Assembly (NCBI GenBank): GCA_037951105.1
Contig: JBAMJV010008944.1
Coordinates: forward strand, 10,001 to 74,000
Source: Echinarachnius parma
Taxonomy: Eukaryota > Echinodermata > Echinoidea > Clypeasteroida > Echinarachniidae
Length of the DNA: 64,000 bases
Direction of reading: 5' to 3'
A program made the translations under genes and the position numbers. The notes below the pieces were generated by a model. It was not told the DNA's origin. It saw nothing but the letters and a program-made list of their open reading frames with translations, and searched no databases. This document shows, piece by piece, positions 19,738 to 29,871 of the stretch; positions within the stretch are counted from its first letter, which is position 1, and the number at the start of each line of letters is the position of its first letter.

Positions 19738-21345
19738 AAACCCCTCAAAAAAAGTTCGGAAACTCAACTTTGATCGATTATATCACTTTTATTGTCAAAT
19801 TGTATTTTTTCCTTTTAGTGTCATTGCAATGCATGATGATTTCCCTTTAAAATGGTACATTATTTGTAATTTATTTCAAATCAGGGAATACGCAGTGCGT
19901 TTCAGAATGGATGACAGTCAGAAGTCAAATGTCGCAAAATGGGCCGAAAGTATTCAGTTGGGAAATTTGACTCTTGTGCCGTATTTTTTAATGTTCAAGT
20001 TGTATCGAAGATTGCACAGTGTTCAAAAGATTTAAACTTATCAAATTTGGTATCATTTTAAAGCCCATGTGTCTATCTTTTCAATACGGTTATGTCCGTA
20101 ACAATTTTATTGACAGGTTAGGTATGGTACAGCTGAATATGGGAAGGGCCGAAAGTGAAATGTTGCAAAATGCATTTCTTTTTTGTGAAATTGAAGGCGT
20201 TGCATCGAAAAATGACTATTGGAGGAGATGTTTTGGGGTTTTAAATTGCATAATAATCAGTAAATTTAGTATCATGTGAAAGCGTGTTTATTTTTCCTTA
20301 AAATCATGACTCACCTGTAATAATTATGCTATTGGGGTGTGTGCAGTAAAACCGGATAAGGGGGTCTATAAATGCTATGACTTTAAGACCGTGGCTTCTT
20401 GTTTCAAGATTCCGGTAAGATATTGTTGTATTAATCATAACTCTATCATCATTACGTTTTGCACTATCGGAAAGCTCGTTAATTTACCTTTAATATGATA
20501 TCTCATTTGCAATGATTATGCTGAATGTGAGTGTGCAATACAGGAAACTCACAAACTTGATGTATTGAAAATGCTTCAAATTTCTCTAAACCTACGCAAA
20601 CTGGCCAGAACTGGCATATTAGCGCCCTCTTTGACCGTGTAGGTATGCCCTTATTACCACGTATCAAACGGTAGAAAGGCGACCTTGCAATGTGTCATTT
20701 TGAGCCCCATACATTTAGAGGTACTACACACACCTCACTGAATCACATAACCACTATGAATGGGGCATTATTTCATTGACAAATTAACACGCTTTAACAT
20801 AATGTTGAATTTCATAATGATTATGTTAAGTAAAGTACTAAGATATCCCCACAAAAAGTCGTTTTTGGATGCAACGCCTTCAATTTCACACAATCAAATG
20901 CATTTTGCTTACATTTTGCTGTCGATCCTCCCCAATATTCACCTTAATTGTACCTACCCGGCTTTCATAATCATTCCAAGTGAGGTGTCATTGGAAAGAT
21001 AATTAAACAGGCTTTTGTCTGATACCATATTCAACAGTATCTCTTCATTGACAAGATATTCATCGTCGAAAGAATTTGAACTTGAGAAAGACCGTGATAT
21101 GGGTGTCAGACCTTCCAACTGAAGTTTGTTGGCGCATTTTGTGACATTTCACTTCTGACTTTCCCCCATTCTCAAATATACTGCGCATACCTCGTGCTCG
21201 TGATTCTTACAAATTTGGTATCATTTTAAAGAGGTATACATGTACACACCCTTTCAAGTGATACCAAATATAACCATTATGATTTAATAATAAAATAGAT
21301 ATAATCGATCAAACTTGAGGTTCCGAACTTTTTTTGAGGGGTTTA
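19737..21345. mobile_element. 1.6 kb TIR element in PPCDC intron 4
   Basis: The left end TAAACCCCTCAAAAAAAGTT (then CGGAAACTCAA and TTTGATCGATTATAT) is mirrored at the right with only a few mismatches over 45 bp, ending GAGGGGTTTA. TA flanks both ends. The interior repeats AATTTGGTATCATTTTAAAG and related words several times. Open frames of 138, 86 and 80 codons have no recognisable domain and are probably chance. Superfamily undetermined. Confidence 0.75.
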
Positions 21346-21408
21346 TGTGTCATGGGGAATTATTGTAAGCAGATTTCAGCATTTAGTAAAAACTGCTGGT
21401 TTATACCG

Positions 21409-21490
21409 TTATCCCCACACGCCAGCAGCTTCTCCACGCAGGGAATCTCAGTGTACCCCTACGATGTCAGTGTGCCGCTTGCTTACATGG
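21409..21490 (-). pseudogene. Decayed PPCDC exon 4 copy next to the real exon
   Basis: TTATACCGTTATCCCCACAC, GCCAGCAGCTTCTCCACGCA, GGGAATCTCAGTGTACCCC and ATGTCAGTGTGCCGCTTGC are about 90% like the donor half of the real exon 4 only 150 bp away. The 5' half with PSMN is absent. Confidence 0.8.
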
Positions 21491-21564
21491 TGAATTATTA
21501 AGAATTGTTCAACAATTAAATCTTTTTAAATGTCTGCTTCATAGTACAAACTTCTGTATAATAC

Positions 21565-21733
21565 CTTTATCCCCACACGCCAGCAGCTTTTCCACGCAGG
21601 GAATCTCAGTGTACCCCCATGATGTCAGCTGTGCAACTTGCTGCCCTGTGAGGGGGTGCTCCCACATGAGGGTATTCATCGAGGGACAGAAGAGGAGGGG
21701 TCGACTGACGTCCCACGCACGTACGACGCAAGT
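21565..21733 (-). CDS. PPCDC: PPCDC exon 4 (PxMNxxMW clamp and active-site Cys)
   Basis: 169 nt, phase 0 to 1. After the acceptor CAACAG it encodes TCVVRAWDVSRPLLF, then CPSMNTLMWEHPLTG, QQVAQLTSWGYTEIP and CVEKLLACGDK plus one base; the donor is G|GTATTA. PSMNTLMW is the PxMNxxMW substrate-binding signature of HFCD-family flavoproteins, whose Asn is essential in AtHAL3a. The Cys in LACGD is at the position of the catalytic cysteine. PPCDC decarboxylates 4'-phosphopantothenoyl-cysteine to 4'-phosphopantetheine in CoA synthesis, a cytosolic FMN-dependent reaction. Decayed relatives of this exon lie on both sides (18.5-22.8 kb). Confidence 0.95.
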
Positions 21734-21849
21734 CTGTTGCCAAGAGAGTGTAGAAACACATAACATTAATGAACATATTAATTAACTGATTACCTAAAGT
21801 CTTCAGCATGTTAGGGTTAATGATTGTGTATCATCAAAGGAGAGAATAG

Positions 21850-22007
21850 TATACAACTAACGAATGGGCTTCTTGTGATAGTCAAATCTATTACCGAGGT
21901 GGGCTCAAAATGATTATTACCCGAAGCGTAGCTGAGGGTAATAGTCATTTTGAGCCCACCGAGGTAATAGATTGCCTATCACAATCAAGCACATTAGTTA
22001 GTTGTTT
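21850..22007. mobile_element. Foldback with CGAAGCGTAGCTGAGG centre
   Basis: The arms TATACAACTAACGAA / TTAGTTAGTTGT, CTATTACCGAGGTGGGCTC / GAGCCCACCGAGGTAATAG and TCAAAATGATTATTACCC / GGGTAATAGTCATTTTGA pair over ~75 bp. Related in design to 2,270-2,390. Confidence 0.75.
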
Positions 22008-22490
22008 CATATCACTCATCAATATCACGGATTGCGTTCATCTTATAGCAAAATAAGTGAAAATCTCTTCAATATTTCATAAAATCGCTCGTAAATTTTG
22101 ACATAAAAATCAATCGACATTGATGAAGCCAGTATGAGCCTCCAGAACCATGGCGCATCTAATATGCTTAATGTCATTGTTTATTTTGCGCATACAATAA
22201 CAGAGACGCAAAACTGAGTGCGCACCTACGCGCTGGCAGTTGCGAACATACGCGATGAATGCGTACTAGCGCGCCCACAGATGTGCTTATTGGCTGTCTT
22301 GGCGTTCTTCTTCCTTTGACCTAGATAAGTGTTAGTTTTTTACTAACAAGGGCAATCACGTGACTAGAACGTGTGCATCATAGAGTACTGCACAAATTTG
22401 TTGATTTGTTCGCGTGTGTATTTTGCTAAAACACATGATCTATGGGACGAGCGCGTAACGCCCTTTTAGTGTTAATTTTTACTAACAAGC
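22008..22490. other. PPCDC intron 3, probable element interior
   Basis: GC-variable sequence with many CGC words between the foldback and an 84 bp tandem pair. The foldback, this stretch and the tandem pair may form one element (about 21,840-22,665). No gene seen. Confidence 0.3.
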
Positions 22491-22660
22491 CCGGTCACTT
22501 GATTGTGCATGTTGTCCAAAACTATCGTTTGTCAAATTCAATGGTAAAACGATCTTATGAGGGATATAACTTTTACTAACAAGCCCAGTCACGTGATTGT
22601 GCATGTTGTCCAAAACTATCGTTTGTCAAATTCAATGGTAGAACGATCTTATGAGGGATA
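22491..22660 (+). repeat. 84 bp tandem duplication, two copies
   Basis: ACTAACAAGCCC-GTCAC starts at 22,491 and 22,575; the units then share CAAAACTATCGTTTGTCAAA and AACGATCTTATGAGGGATAT. Only a handful of substitutions separate them. Confidence 0.9.
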
Positions 22661-22672
22661 TAAAGGTTGACT

Positions 22673-22752
22673 GACGGGCTCCCACATGTGTGTATCCATT
22701 GAGGGACAGAAGAGGAGGCCTGGGTTAACTGGTCTGTCCCACACACATACCT
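22673..22752 (-). pseudogene. PPCDC exon 4 copy, 5' half, with PSMN changed to PSMD
   Basis: On the minus strand, after a possible acceptor TTCATTAG, the frame reads VCVWDRPVNPGLLFCPSMD, then THMWEP, clearly the exon 4 start with a 3-codon insertion. The essential Asn of PxMNxxMW is Asp. The frame is open, but the copy stops before the catalytic cysteine half. Confidence 0.75.
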
Positions 22753-22759
22753 AATGAAG

Positions 22760-23560
22760 AAATAAGGACATCAAAATAACTAATCATTAGCTTGTTGTAT
22801 TTACACTTTGTCTTTCAATAACATAACATGGACAAATAATTGAAAACAAAGAAATTATCATTAGTTCATTTTGGGTATCCATGTCTATGGATACAATAAT
22901 GGATAAATAATGAAATAAAAGAAATAATCAATTAGCACATTTACATTTTTCCTTTTTTCTATCAATAACATAATGAACAAATATGGTGGAAAAAAGAAAA
23001 GAATTAATCAATCATATAGATACATGTACTTTACCTTGAATATTACAATTGCTGTTTATGTAATGCCAAAATGAATGAAATATTAATCTGTTACAATATA
23101 TTTACAACCCATAATACATGTAGATCAAACACCCATTATCTGCAAGACAAAAGAGCGCCAGCTATAGTGCAAGAAAGGTATAGTATTAATCTCCATTAGT
23201 CACACACAACTCCTACACGTTTATACATTGTGGGAATACTGTGGTATATTAGTTTGGGCATTCTTCTTTCAATATGAGGGTCATGGGTTTGATTCCCAAC
23301 TGCAGCACATATTTATGTGACCCTTCACCACAAAACGACCAATAAGTCAGGAAAAATGATTGTGCTGATTTCCACATGACATTAACGCAGAAGTCATTAC
23401 CTTTAAAAAGGTTTATAATTTGTCACATCCGGACTAGGCAAACCCTCTCAAAATGAGCGCCAAATATTTGATACAAGGCTGAAGCAATTTTCAAATTAGG
23501 AAGAAAACGGGCTTTAAAGATAAATGTCCATTCAAGAGTTGTAATCTGCGCTTCAGCCAT
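22760..23560. other. PPCDC intron 3, AT-rich, no gene seen
   Basis: Degenerate ATAACATAATG-ACAAATA words recur at about 22,820, 22,900 and 22,970, a weak tandem pattern. No coding signal. Confidence 0.35.
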
Positions 23561-23589
23561 ATGTTTCAAATATATGTCCCTATTTGTAA

Positions 23590-23640
23590 AGCAATGACCA
23601 TCAAGTCTGCACAGAGGACTATCATCTGTTTGGTTCTTGA
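23590..23640 (-). pseudogene. Decayed PPCDC exon 3 fragment
   Basis: AAGCAATGACCATCAAGTCTG and CACAGAGGAC match the real exon (GAGCGATGACCATCAGGTC and CCCAGCGCC). Only this short block survives. Confidence 0.5.
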
Positions 23641-23782
23641 ATAATAAACAAAAATTAAACTTCCCAATTCTGTATGAATAAACTGCCCCTACATGTACTT
23701 GTCGGTTATACAATAACATTACTTACCAACAGCTTCCAATCTGTTTCTAAAGTGACCTCACTTTTTTAAGTAAGTTAATTAC

Positions 23783-23885
23783 TCACTAACAGATGATCAC
23801 AGAAGCCATCGACTATCCTGCCTGGGTGCATGCATGTTAGCGTCACCATGATGCAATCACTATCAAGTCTGCCAGATAGATCAGA
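23783..23885 (-). pseudogene. Decayed PPCDC exon 3 copy
   Basis: TACTCACTAACAGATGATCA, ACAGAAGCCATCGACTATC, GATGCAATCACTATCAAG and CTGCCAGATAGATCAGAC follow the real exon's order with many changes and indels. The donor-like ACTCAC is kept, the frame is not. Confidence 0.6.
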
Positions 23886-23969
23886 CTAATGTGCACGATG
23901 GAGATCTGTGATTGCTTTATCTTGTTTGATTGGAAACTGGCCTCTATTATTTTCTCGGTACTTTCACTC

Positions 23970-24080
23970 ACCAATAGATTATCACAGATGCCATTGGCTA
24001 TCTTGCCCAGTGTGTTGGCATCCAATGAAGCAATCCTAACGCCTCGGATCAATATACAGGACAGAGATCTGTTCAGATCT
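23970..24080 (-). pseudogene. PPCDC exon 3-like copy with intact donor and open frame
   Basis: The minus strand reads IASLDANTLGKIANGICDNL followed by L and the donor GTGAGT, in the same frame and phase as the real exon. Upstream the sequence still resembles the exon (GGATCAATATACAGGACAG), but the part encoding HIDLRRWAD is deleted, so the catalytic His would be missing. Best seen as a recent exon duplicate decaying. Use as an alternative exon is possible but would give an inactive product. Confidence 0.7.
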
Positions 24081-24139
24081 TGAAAAATTCCAAGGATCTG
24101 TTTTTTATAAATGCCCTCATCTTGGTACTACAATTGTAT

Positions 24140-24262
24140 TACTCACCATTTTCACTGAAGTTTCTGGCTGTCTTCCTCAGCATGTGAACGCCCATTGGTA
24201 CTGCAATGACAATTAGGTCCGCCAAACACCTTATATCAATGTACAAAGCTGTTCAGAACTTG
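24140..24262 (-). pseudogene. Decayed PPCDC exon 3 copy
   Basis: GGCTGTCTTCCTCAGCATGT, GTACTGCAATGACAATTAGG, TCCGCCAAACACCTTATATC and AATGTACAAAGC align through the whole real exon with scattered changes. No frame. Confidence 0.65.
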
Positions 24263-24332
24263 AAGAAAAAAACCCTCATGCTTTTAAGCTGTTTCAAAAC
24301 TGGCCTCTACTTGTTTGTACTACAAAACTCAC

Positions 24333-24461
24333 CAATAGATTATCACAGATGCCGCTGGCTATCTTGCCCAGTGTGTTGGCGTCCAGTGGAGCGATGACCA
24401 TCAGGTCTGCCCAGCGCCTCAGATCAATATGCAGGACAGGGTCTGGAAGCTTGCTCCAGGC
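24333..24461 (-). CDS. PPCDC: PPCDC exon 3 (catalytic His region)
   Basis: 129 nt, 43 codons, phase 0 at both ends. The acceptor ATTCAG precedes AWSKLPDPVLHIDLRRWAD, then LMVIAPLDANTLGKIASG and ICDNLL; the donor is TTG|GTGAGT. Human PPCDC has the near-identical SDPVLHIDLRRWADLLLVAP and LDANTLGKVASGICDNLL. The His of VLHIDLR is the conserved HFCD-family catalytic base (His90 in AtHAL3a). The APLDANTLGK segment belongs to the FMN-binding Rossmann-like fold. Four decayed copies lie just downstream in gene sense. Confidence 0.95.
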
Positions 24462-24539
24462 CTGAATGAAATAGCAATTGTTTAAAGGGGAGAAAATAAT
24501 AAATAACACAGTAACTGCAGTAATTTCAATATTCAGCGC

Positions 24540-24583
24540 GCGCACACACACACACAAACACACGCACATGCACACATACTCAT

Positions 24584-24612
<29 letters not shown>
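24540..24612 (+). repeat. (CA)n microsatellite
   Basis: ACACAC tracts interrupted by AAACACACGCACATGC and ACTCATGC, in intron 2, 80-150 bp upstream of PPCDC exon 3. Confidence 0.95.
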
Positions 24613-24616
<4 letters not shown>

Positions 24617-24628
24617 AAACAAACCAGA

Positions 24629-24744
24629 ACGTCAATGACGTAGCGCTCATCCGGCATCTCGCAACATCAAATATCGCAAATTTCATGTGGTACACTTTTC
24701 AACTGGTCAAAAAATAATAATGTGATGCCCTGGAAGGGACATAC
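24629..24744 (+). repeat. Interspersed repeat, second copy
   Basis: Same block as 9,259-9,375 with a few substitutions, again followed by an A-rich tract; a second weaker fragment (TTTGACGCCCCAGAAGGGAC) is at about 24,786. Confidence 0.75.
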
Positions 24745-24799
24745 AAATTAATTTTTAAAAAAAAAGAGTGAAAAAAAATATAAATTTGACGCCCCAGAA

Positions 24800-24814
24800 G
24801 GGACATGGGGAAAA

Positions 24815-24863
<49 letters not shown>

Positions 24864-24924
24864 ATAAATTTAAATAAAAAAAATAAATAAATAAAAAGAA
24901 AATAAATAAATAAATAATAAAAAA

Positions 24925-24999
<75 letters not shown>

Positions 25000-25004
25000 A
25001 AAAT
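24800..25004 (+). repeat. A-rich tract and (TAAA)n microsatellite
   Basis: Poly-A followed by about 25 nearly perfect TAAA units, immediately 5' of the next repeat copy. Confidence 0.95.
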
Positions 25005-25566
25005 TACCATAATTAATTAATGGAGAAAAATTTCAAAATTCTGTGTAGAAGTTTAGTGTACCAAAGTTAGCTCTACCAGATAAAGCAAACCAAATCAAAA
25101 TCGGTCGAGAAATGAAGGAGAAGAAGCATTTTTTGTGATTTTTGGAATAAATTTGCATAAATTACCATAATTAATTAATGGAGAAAAAATTCAAAATTCT
25201 GTGTAGAAGTTTAGTGTACCAAAGTTAGCTCTACCAGATAAAGCAAACCAAATCAAAATCGGTCAAGAAATGAAGGAGAAGAAGCATTTTTTGTGATTTC
25301 GAATAAATTTGCATAAATTAGCATATATAATGAATTTCACGATTCTGTGTAGAAGTTTTAAATCCCCCTCCTAGCCCTATCTTATGAAACAATCAGAATC
25401 AAAATCGGTTGAAAAATAACGAAGAAGAAGCATTTTGAAAACTGTGGACGGACGGACGGACGGACGGAAGGACGGAAGGACGGAAGGACGGAAGGACGGA
25501 AGGACGGACGGACGACGGACGCCACGGCATGGCATAAGCTCATCGGGCCCTTCGGGCCGGATGAGC
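25003..25566 (+). mobile_element. Interspersed repeat with (GGAC)n and hairpin end, copy 2
   Basis: Same block order as 11,881-12,365, with the TTACCATAATTAATTAATGG to GCATTTTTTGTGATTT module present twice (25,011 and 25,160). Ends with (GGAC/GGAAGGAC)n and GCTCATCGGGCCC-TTC-GGGCCGGATGAGC. The hairpin is perfect in both copies, which suggests it is functionally retained. Confidence 0.75.
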
Positions 25567-25589
25567 TAAAAATTACTCAGCAGACGCAA

Positions 25590-25669
25590 TTAACCCGTTC
25601 CCTTCAATATTCTGACATCTTCATAGACTTTGTACATAGCCCACTGGGTTCCCATAGGCAAGGGGTTAA
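25590..25669. mobile_element. 80 bp TTAA element, family A (25.6 kb, intact)
   Basis: TTAACCCGTTCCCTTC, CATAGACTTTGTACATAGCC and AGGCAAGGGGTTAA; exactly 80 bp with both TTAA. Confidence 0.85.
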
Positions 25670-26419
25670 TGCAGTGAGACAGGTGCTTGTAATACATATA
25701 ATGTCAGCAAATCACACAAAATCAAAGTTAAAACATTACAATAATAAACATTCCCAACCGTGTATTTGTTTGTATTTATCAAGACCCCGAACGACTATAA
25801 TGGTGGACTATGTATTCATTTTGTAGGAATAATATCTGGGAGTCTATGGCTTAACAACGTGAATAGATGCCAGCAAGTTCTGACATTGCCAGTGGCTCTA
25901 CAGGTGCACCTGCAACCTGGAAACAGTAATCAAATCCTAGACATGAACTTAAAGTAGCCCGACCATGCAGGCATCCCAGTGCATATGGTCGCTTTATCTA
26001 CACCCATTTGGTCTACGCTCATTTCGACTATACATATATAAATGTATGCAGGATTGCAGAGCTACCAACATTCAGGGAGACTTCAAACGGCAATCAGGGA
26101 GATAGTTATGAAATATATATGCACTACAATTGGAAGGATTATGTCCATATTCAGTGAGATCTTCAAAATTGTTTGTCAGGATGAGAAAAAAATCAACAAA
26201 TTTTTAGGGAGCCTCCTGCGGAATCAGGGAGATGTCTGAAATGTCCATTTCTCCAATTTCAAAATGCACCATCTCCACTCCCTGGGAAGCATTCCTCCCA
26301 AGCTGCTCATGGGCTTCGAGAAGATCATTCAAATTTAAAGGCTTTCACCTCCTACCAGGTTCCCAGGTAGCTAAGGAGCAGCAATAGTGGATAAATTGTC
26401 TTGATTAAGGTGAAACGCA
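25670..26419. other. PPCDC intron 2, no gene seen
   Basis: AT-rich; two 65-codon chance frames. Nothing else recognised. Confidence 0.35.
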
Positions 26420-26505
26420 GAGGGCATACTCGGGGTTCGAACTCGGGGATCTCACGAATGAAAAGGGCATGCTTAATACCAATCTTGCCAAACCACCCAC
26501 ATCCA
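26420..26505 (-). mobile_element. tRNA-like SINE remnant
   Basis: On the minus strand, an A-box-like TGGCAAGATTGGTATTAAGC is followed by a B-box-like GAGTTCGAACCCC. There is no acceptor stem, so not a functional tRNA. Confidence 0.5.
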
Positions 26506-26639
26506 CATTCCTAAGTACCAAAATCATGATTGTTAGTGGACAAAGTGGGAGAAGGCCAAATGGGTATAGATGATGATGCAAAATACTGCTGAAAACTGCT
26601 AATCTATACTATATAATGATGCAAAAAACTATTGAAAAC

Positions 26640-26870
26640 TGCTTATCTACTATAATAACGCCTGTGTAATCAAATTAAAGTCAATATAGGGCTTACATTT
26701 TTTATCCTACCAGAAATGTTAGCCTCTGAAGAATATTCTGCTAGGATCGAAAATGTAGGCCCTACATGTATATTGACGCTCAATCTACTATAATAACGCA
26801 TACATGTGTAATAATATGAGTCAATATTAGGTCCTAAATTTTCTATCCTAGCAGAAATGGGTATAGACCA
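26640..26870 (+). repeat. Degenerate ~136 bp tandem pair
   Basis: TCTACTATAATAACGC, then AGTCAATAT-AGG and CCTA-CAGAAATG occur at 26,648 and again at about 26,784. Confidence 0.55.
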
Positions 26871-27424
26871 GGTACATGTATGTGGCACGTTACCGGCATC
26901 CCCACTGTCCGAAGGCATTTACGCTAAATGGATTGAGCCAAAGTAGAGGCAGCAGGAGAAACCCTTCTGGATAAATGTCAATTTATAGACTATCAATAAA
27001 GTCTCTCTCACTGAAATGCAAGAAGTGCGTTTACCTGGCCTTGGCTATAGATACAGAAGATACACCTACCAACCGTACATTGTTAATTCTTGTGCATAAA
27101 TAAGATTGCTGTCTCGTGCACTTCTTTTGAGGAACTCATATTCACTAACATTCTTAGTGAAAGGCATACATAGTTAAGTTATATTTTGTTTATCATTGTG
27201 AAGAACATCGTTGATTAACATTGTAGTAACAAATAAGCAGACAGGAAAAAGAAATTATTTTGCTGGCTAATAACAGTTGAAAAAATTAGAATCGTGTGTT
27301 TTTTCATACAGGAATAATAGTTCAGCTAAATACGTTTAAGTCATGTTCAGATTTTTTTTATTTCCACGTCTGAGTACTCTATTAAATGTAATCAATGTTT
27401 GAAATGCAATTTCAAATAAAAAAT
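26871..27424. other. PPCDC intron 2, no gene seen
   Basis: No coding signal or clear repeat. Confidence 0.35.
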
Positions 27425-27515
27425 GAGCAAAGAAAATTTGGCTTTGTTCCCAATCAAACCTGAGACCTCTCTATCGCCACACTGGTGCTCTAACCACTGT
27501 CACTAAGCTATACAA
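27425..27515 (-). mobile_element. tRNA-derived SINE, family 2, copy 1
   Basis: Minus strand: A box TAGCTTAGTGACAGTGGTTA followed by GAGC, B box GGTTTGATTGG, then a conserved GAGCAAAGAAAATT-type tail that is shared with 27,733 and 60,430. Confidence 0.65.
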
Positions 27516-27732
27516 ATGTTCTTATGAAATGTGTTACTTCCAAGGAATCATTGTCAATGCTACTACCAGTCAGAAGCTATAATTATAAACTTTACAAAGA
27601 ACATAATAAGAAATTAATTTAGGGATAAGTGGGAGGGGTCAAGTAAAGTGACGCAGCATTTTTTAATAATATAAAAGAAAATTAAAATTATTTCTCAGGG
27701 GAAACTGATCAGAAAAGTATTAAGTAAATGGA

Positions 27733-27828
27733 AATGAGCACAGAAATTTGGGCTTCAACCGGGAATTGAACCACAGACCTCCTCATTGCCAGACCTGTTC
27801 TATAACCACTTAGCTACAAAACTCTGAT
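27733..27828 (-). mobile_element. tRNA-derived SINE, family 2, copy 2
   Basis: Minus strand: TAGCTAAGTGGTTATAGAAC, GGTCTGTGGTTCAATTCCC, then the shared tail (GAGCACAGAAATTTGG on the plus strand). Confidence 0.7.
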
Positions 27829-27980
27829 AATGGGAATACTTAACAGGAACCCTTTTCAATAAAAAAAAATTGTTTGCATTAAGTACTTAGGATTGATGAA
27901 ACTAAAAACAAAACTGGTCTTGGTTACCAAATACACAGGTCAATTTAATGAGGATGATTTGTTTATTCCCTTATATGTGA

Positions 27981-28388
27981 CCGGCTAGCCCAAATTGAGA
28001 CACGTCTTGACATTAATCATGTTTGAGATATGTGTACCATCTTGTTGTCCGTGTCTCAAGCTTTAATTTGATGTTTAAATCATAATGTTTGGTGGTTTGA
28101 CCGCCAAGATACAACCATTTAAATGTGGAATAGATAACCGTCTGCGAAAAAAAAATACGGAGAAAATTGCTTTCAAAGTTACGGTTCGGTAACACTGTAA
28201 ATAAACATAACTTCAGAAAAATGATAACAAATTCATATTCAGGATTACCCTTTTGGTCTGTTATTTTCACACATGATAGATAAATCTCTTGATAATCTTA
28301 TAAGACAAAAACATGAAAACTTGATTTTGTTCATTTCATGACTAAATCGTCAATTTTCCCAACTTGTGTCTCATTTAGGGCTAGCCAA
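27981..28388. mobile_element. ~400 bp TIR element, GGCTAGCCCAAATTGAGACA ends
   Basis: GGCTAGCCCAAATTGAGACA (left) mirrors TGTCTCATTTAGGGCTAGCC (right). The interior is AT-rich and non-coding. Confidence 0.65.
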
Positions 28389-28477
28389 ACACATATACTC
28401 GTTTTTGCACAAATAACTTCATCCACTGTTCAAAATTGAAATGGCAGCTGTTGGATGATTGAACAAAATTAAGCATA

Positions 28478-28556
28478 TTAACCTGTTCCCTTCGAATTTC
28501 TCAAATCCCCATATACTTTGTACACAAACCACCCGGTCCCTGTAGTCAAGGGGTAA
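28478..28556. mobile_element. 80 bp TTAA element, family A (28.5 kb)
   Basis: TTAACCTGTTCCCTTCGAAT, CTCAAATCCCCATATACTTT, GTACACAAACCACCCGGTCC and GTCAAGGGGTAAA; the right TTAA is decayed. Confidence 0.8.
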
Positions 28557-29324
28557 ACTACATGTACTTGAGAGCCAATCTCACATTTTTGCACAACACA
28601 ATGCACACAAATGCCATAGTGCTTTGAAATCCCTGGCAAACAGAGGGTTAACAAAAACAAAGTTAGGATTACCAAACAGACATGTAGGTATTTTTTAATG
28701 AAGGTGATTTTCTTCCTTGAATTATATACACTTGTTTTCCAGCAGCAACAACTAAAATCTGCTGTTAAAAAGTTAAATTTGCAGCATTAAGATGATTGAC
28801 GAAATTGAAATATAAATAACAAAAAGAAGTAATGATTTTCTCCCTTAAAGTAGATGATACACTTGTTTTTCCAGCACCTAGAACTAAATCCACTGTTAGA
28901 TTATTCCAGCATTAGTTGGAATGACAGGACTGATGAAGAAAATCTTGTGAGGATTACAAAATAGATGGGTAATATAAATGAGGATTATTTCCTTTTTGCA
29001 CCACAAACAAAATTCTGTCCGCATTAGCTAGAAAAAAAATGCACAGAAATACCAATATTTAGGCAAATAAATGTAATGGTGATAACACACAATGTAATCC
29101 CCTTATTAACATATCTCGCTAAAACAGATTTAGTAGGATTGAACAAAAAAAGTGTGACATGATTACTAAAAACTGAAAAACAACATTAGAAAATAAATTT
29201 GTATCTATTATTTTGTTGGCATTAGTAGGATTGATAAAGATAGAGCCCCCAAAGAGGCCAGGATTACACATCCCGGGCAGGGGGTTTTAAAAGATGATTA
29301 TTCCCTTGGGGATGTAAATCCCCA

Positions 29325-29534
29325 CGCAGACAGAGCCGACTCGACCCGATCCGACTAGTTTTCAGTCAAGCTAGAGTCAGTTTCGCTCATTCAGAGCGGA
29401 TCCAACATGTTGAATCGTCCTCGAATGACCTTCAACTGGCTCTTGACTGGCAAAACCAGAGTCCTGAGGCAGCGCATACTGATTTAATCAGGCTGAAAAC
29501 CAGTCGGATCGGGTCAAGTCGGCTCTGTCTGCGC
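29325..29534. mobile_element. MITE with CGCAGACAGAGCCGACT ends
   Basis: CGCAGACAGAGCCGACTCGA and CCCGATCCGACT are mirrored by AGTCGGATCGGG and AAGTCGGCTCTGTCTGCG. About 210 bp, non-coding, arms ~40 bp. Confidence 0.75.
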
Positions 29535-29811
29535 CGGGCATAATGCCTTTGTTTTGCACCGCTAGCTTAATCCATCCAATTCGTTAAAAGCATGGATGTG
29601 TGTGGCGCTAACATCGCTAATCTGGGATAATTTCATCCTTAATCTCTTGAAAATGCTCTACGCGGATTTAAATGACTATAAAACTCAGATTATGGATTAT
29701 GTGTGGGCATGATGAATGCATTTATTCATAAATGATAAGGGAAGATTGGTACGTTTATCTGATATTTATATCCCAAATGAGCTCTTCATACATTACATGT
29801 ATACAACTAAG

Positions 29812-29868
29812 TTTTTGTTGTATACAACAACATGTATACAACTAAGTTTTTGTTGTATACATGTTTTT
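29812..29868 (+). repeat. Short palindromic tandem pair
   Basis: GTATACAACTAAGTTTTTGT then TGTATAC occurs twice in direct repeat, each able to form a GTATACAA/TTGTATAC hairpin. Confidence 0.8.
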
Positions 29869-29871
29869 CTG

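Larger units (their letters stand above)
27890..29330 (+). repeat. Degenerate tandem array in PPCDC intron 2
   Basis: Units beginning near 27,890, 28,665, 28,840, 28,930, 29,100 and 29,230 share GGATTGATGAA, GGATTACCAAATAGA, ATGAGGATGATTT, CACTTGTTTTCCAGCA and CTGTTA-A-TT words in order. Unit spacing is irregular, because elements at about 27,981-28,388 and 28,478-28,556 are inserted. Confidence 0.5.

Noticed and set aside
19619-21002. Transposase candidates (138, 86, 80 codons) in the 1.6 kb TIR element
   Set aside because: The longest starts outside the element; the interior consists of repeated non-coding words; no DDE-like motif.
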